Positions 5,518 through 5,654 of a stretch of 5,654 nt of DNA are shown piece by piece. The position numbers and the translations under genes were made by a program. Every line of letters begins with the position of its first letter. Position 1 is the first letter of the stretch. This DNA comes from Pseudaestuariivita sp. (GTDB lineage: Bacteria > Pseudomonadota > Alphaproteobacteria > Rhodobacterales > Rhodobacteraceae), in contig JAHDCH010000189.1 of NCBI GenBank assembly GCA_020629995.1, positions 1 through 5,654 of the forward strand. The letters are read 5' to 3'. Under the pieces are notes generated by a model, which did not search any database, was not told where the DNA came from, and worked only from the letters and a program-made list of their open reading frames with translations.

Positions 5518-5654
5518 ATGTCAGATCAGGCAAAGTTTCTTACCGGCTCGCCTTTGCGGCACGTGACAGTGATGTCGCTGACCGCCTCGGTCGGGCTTAT
5601 GGCGATCTTTGCGGTCGATTTCATCGACATGATCTTTATCGGCATGCTGGGCCA
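5518..5654 (+). CDS. MATE-family efflux transporter, N-terminal fragment (3' end outside window)
   Basis: The frame opened by ATG 5518 stays open to the window end and gives 45 complete codons. The protein begins MSDQAKFLTGSPLRHVTVMS and continues into a hydrophobic first transmembrane helix ending VDFIDMIFIGMLG (33-45). That corresponds to the first-helix 'VDxxxVGxLG'-type pattern of multidrug and toxic compound extrusion (MATE) proteins, which export cationic drugs or metabolites using a Na+ or H+ gradient. Only about a tenth of a normal MATE protein is visible, so the subfamily and substrate cannot be judged. The ribosome binding site is a plain G-run (GGGGGCG) a few bases upstream. The 114-nt gap to gltX holds the REP-like doublet, and co-transcription with gltX is uncertain. 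Confidence 0.75.
   Translation, partial: MSDQAKFLTGSPLRHVTVMSLTASVGLMAIFAVDFIDMIFIGMLG

Overview
The window is high-GC DNA, nearly all coding, with short intergenic gaps. It looks like the chromosome of an alphaproteobacterium, most likely a Rhodobacterales (Roseobacter-group) species. The reasons are the codon use, a short zinc-less glutamyl-tRNA synthetase of the alphaproteobacterial type with an ALSKR signature, a Tat-exported metallo-beta-lactamase-fold protein of a kind I associate with roseobacters, and a PAS-GAF-GGDEF signalling protein. The taxonomic call rests on pattern recognition, since no search was possible.

Layout. Positions 1-558 (+) hold the 3' part of an LpqC/PHB-depolymerase-like esterase gene. 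Three bases later it meets the end of a minus-strand pair: a Tat-secreted MBL-fold hydrolase (990-1901) followed by a small HExxH metallopeptidase of the Zincin_1 family (562-975). The two are 14 nt apart and probably form one operon. An 83-nt gap separates the hydrolase from a divergent DUF1801 gene (1985-2386, +). The stop codon of that gene overlaps by 4 nt with the stop of a convergent minus-strand diguanylate cyclase gene (2383-3906; PAS, coiled coil, GAF, GGEEF). A 171-nt gap then leads to the divergent gltX (4078-5403, +), which has a strong Shine-Dalgarno sequence. The window ends in the first 45 codons of a MATE-family efflux transporter (5518 onward, +).

The most distinctive non-coding element is the gltX-MATE gap. 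It carries two copies of a GTAG-plus-hairpin unit (GTAGGATGGGTG, loop, CACCCATC) in inverted orientation with the GTAG ends facing each other. This is the architecture of a REP doublet (BIME-like). The downstream hairpin might also act as a weak terminator.

The genes do not form one obvious pathway. They are single-gene or two-gene units covering translation (gltX), c-di-GMP signalling, exported hydrolases and drug/metabolite efflux. I see no tRNA, rRNA, CRISPR array, transposase gene or clear horizontally acquired island, and no strong case for a wholly new multi-gene system. The REP-like doublet, the degenerate I-site of the cyclase and its Cys/His-bearing GAF domain deserve the closest second look.
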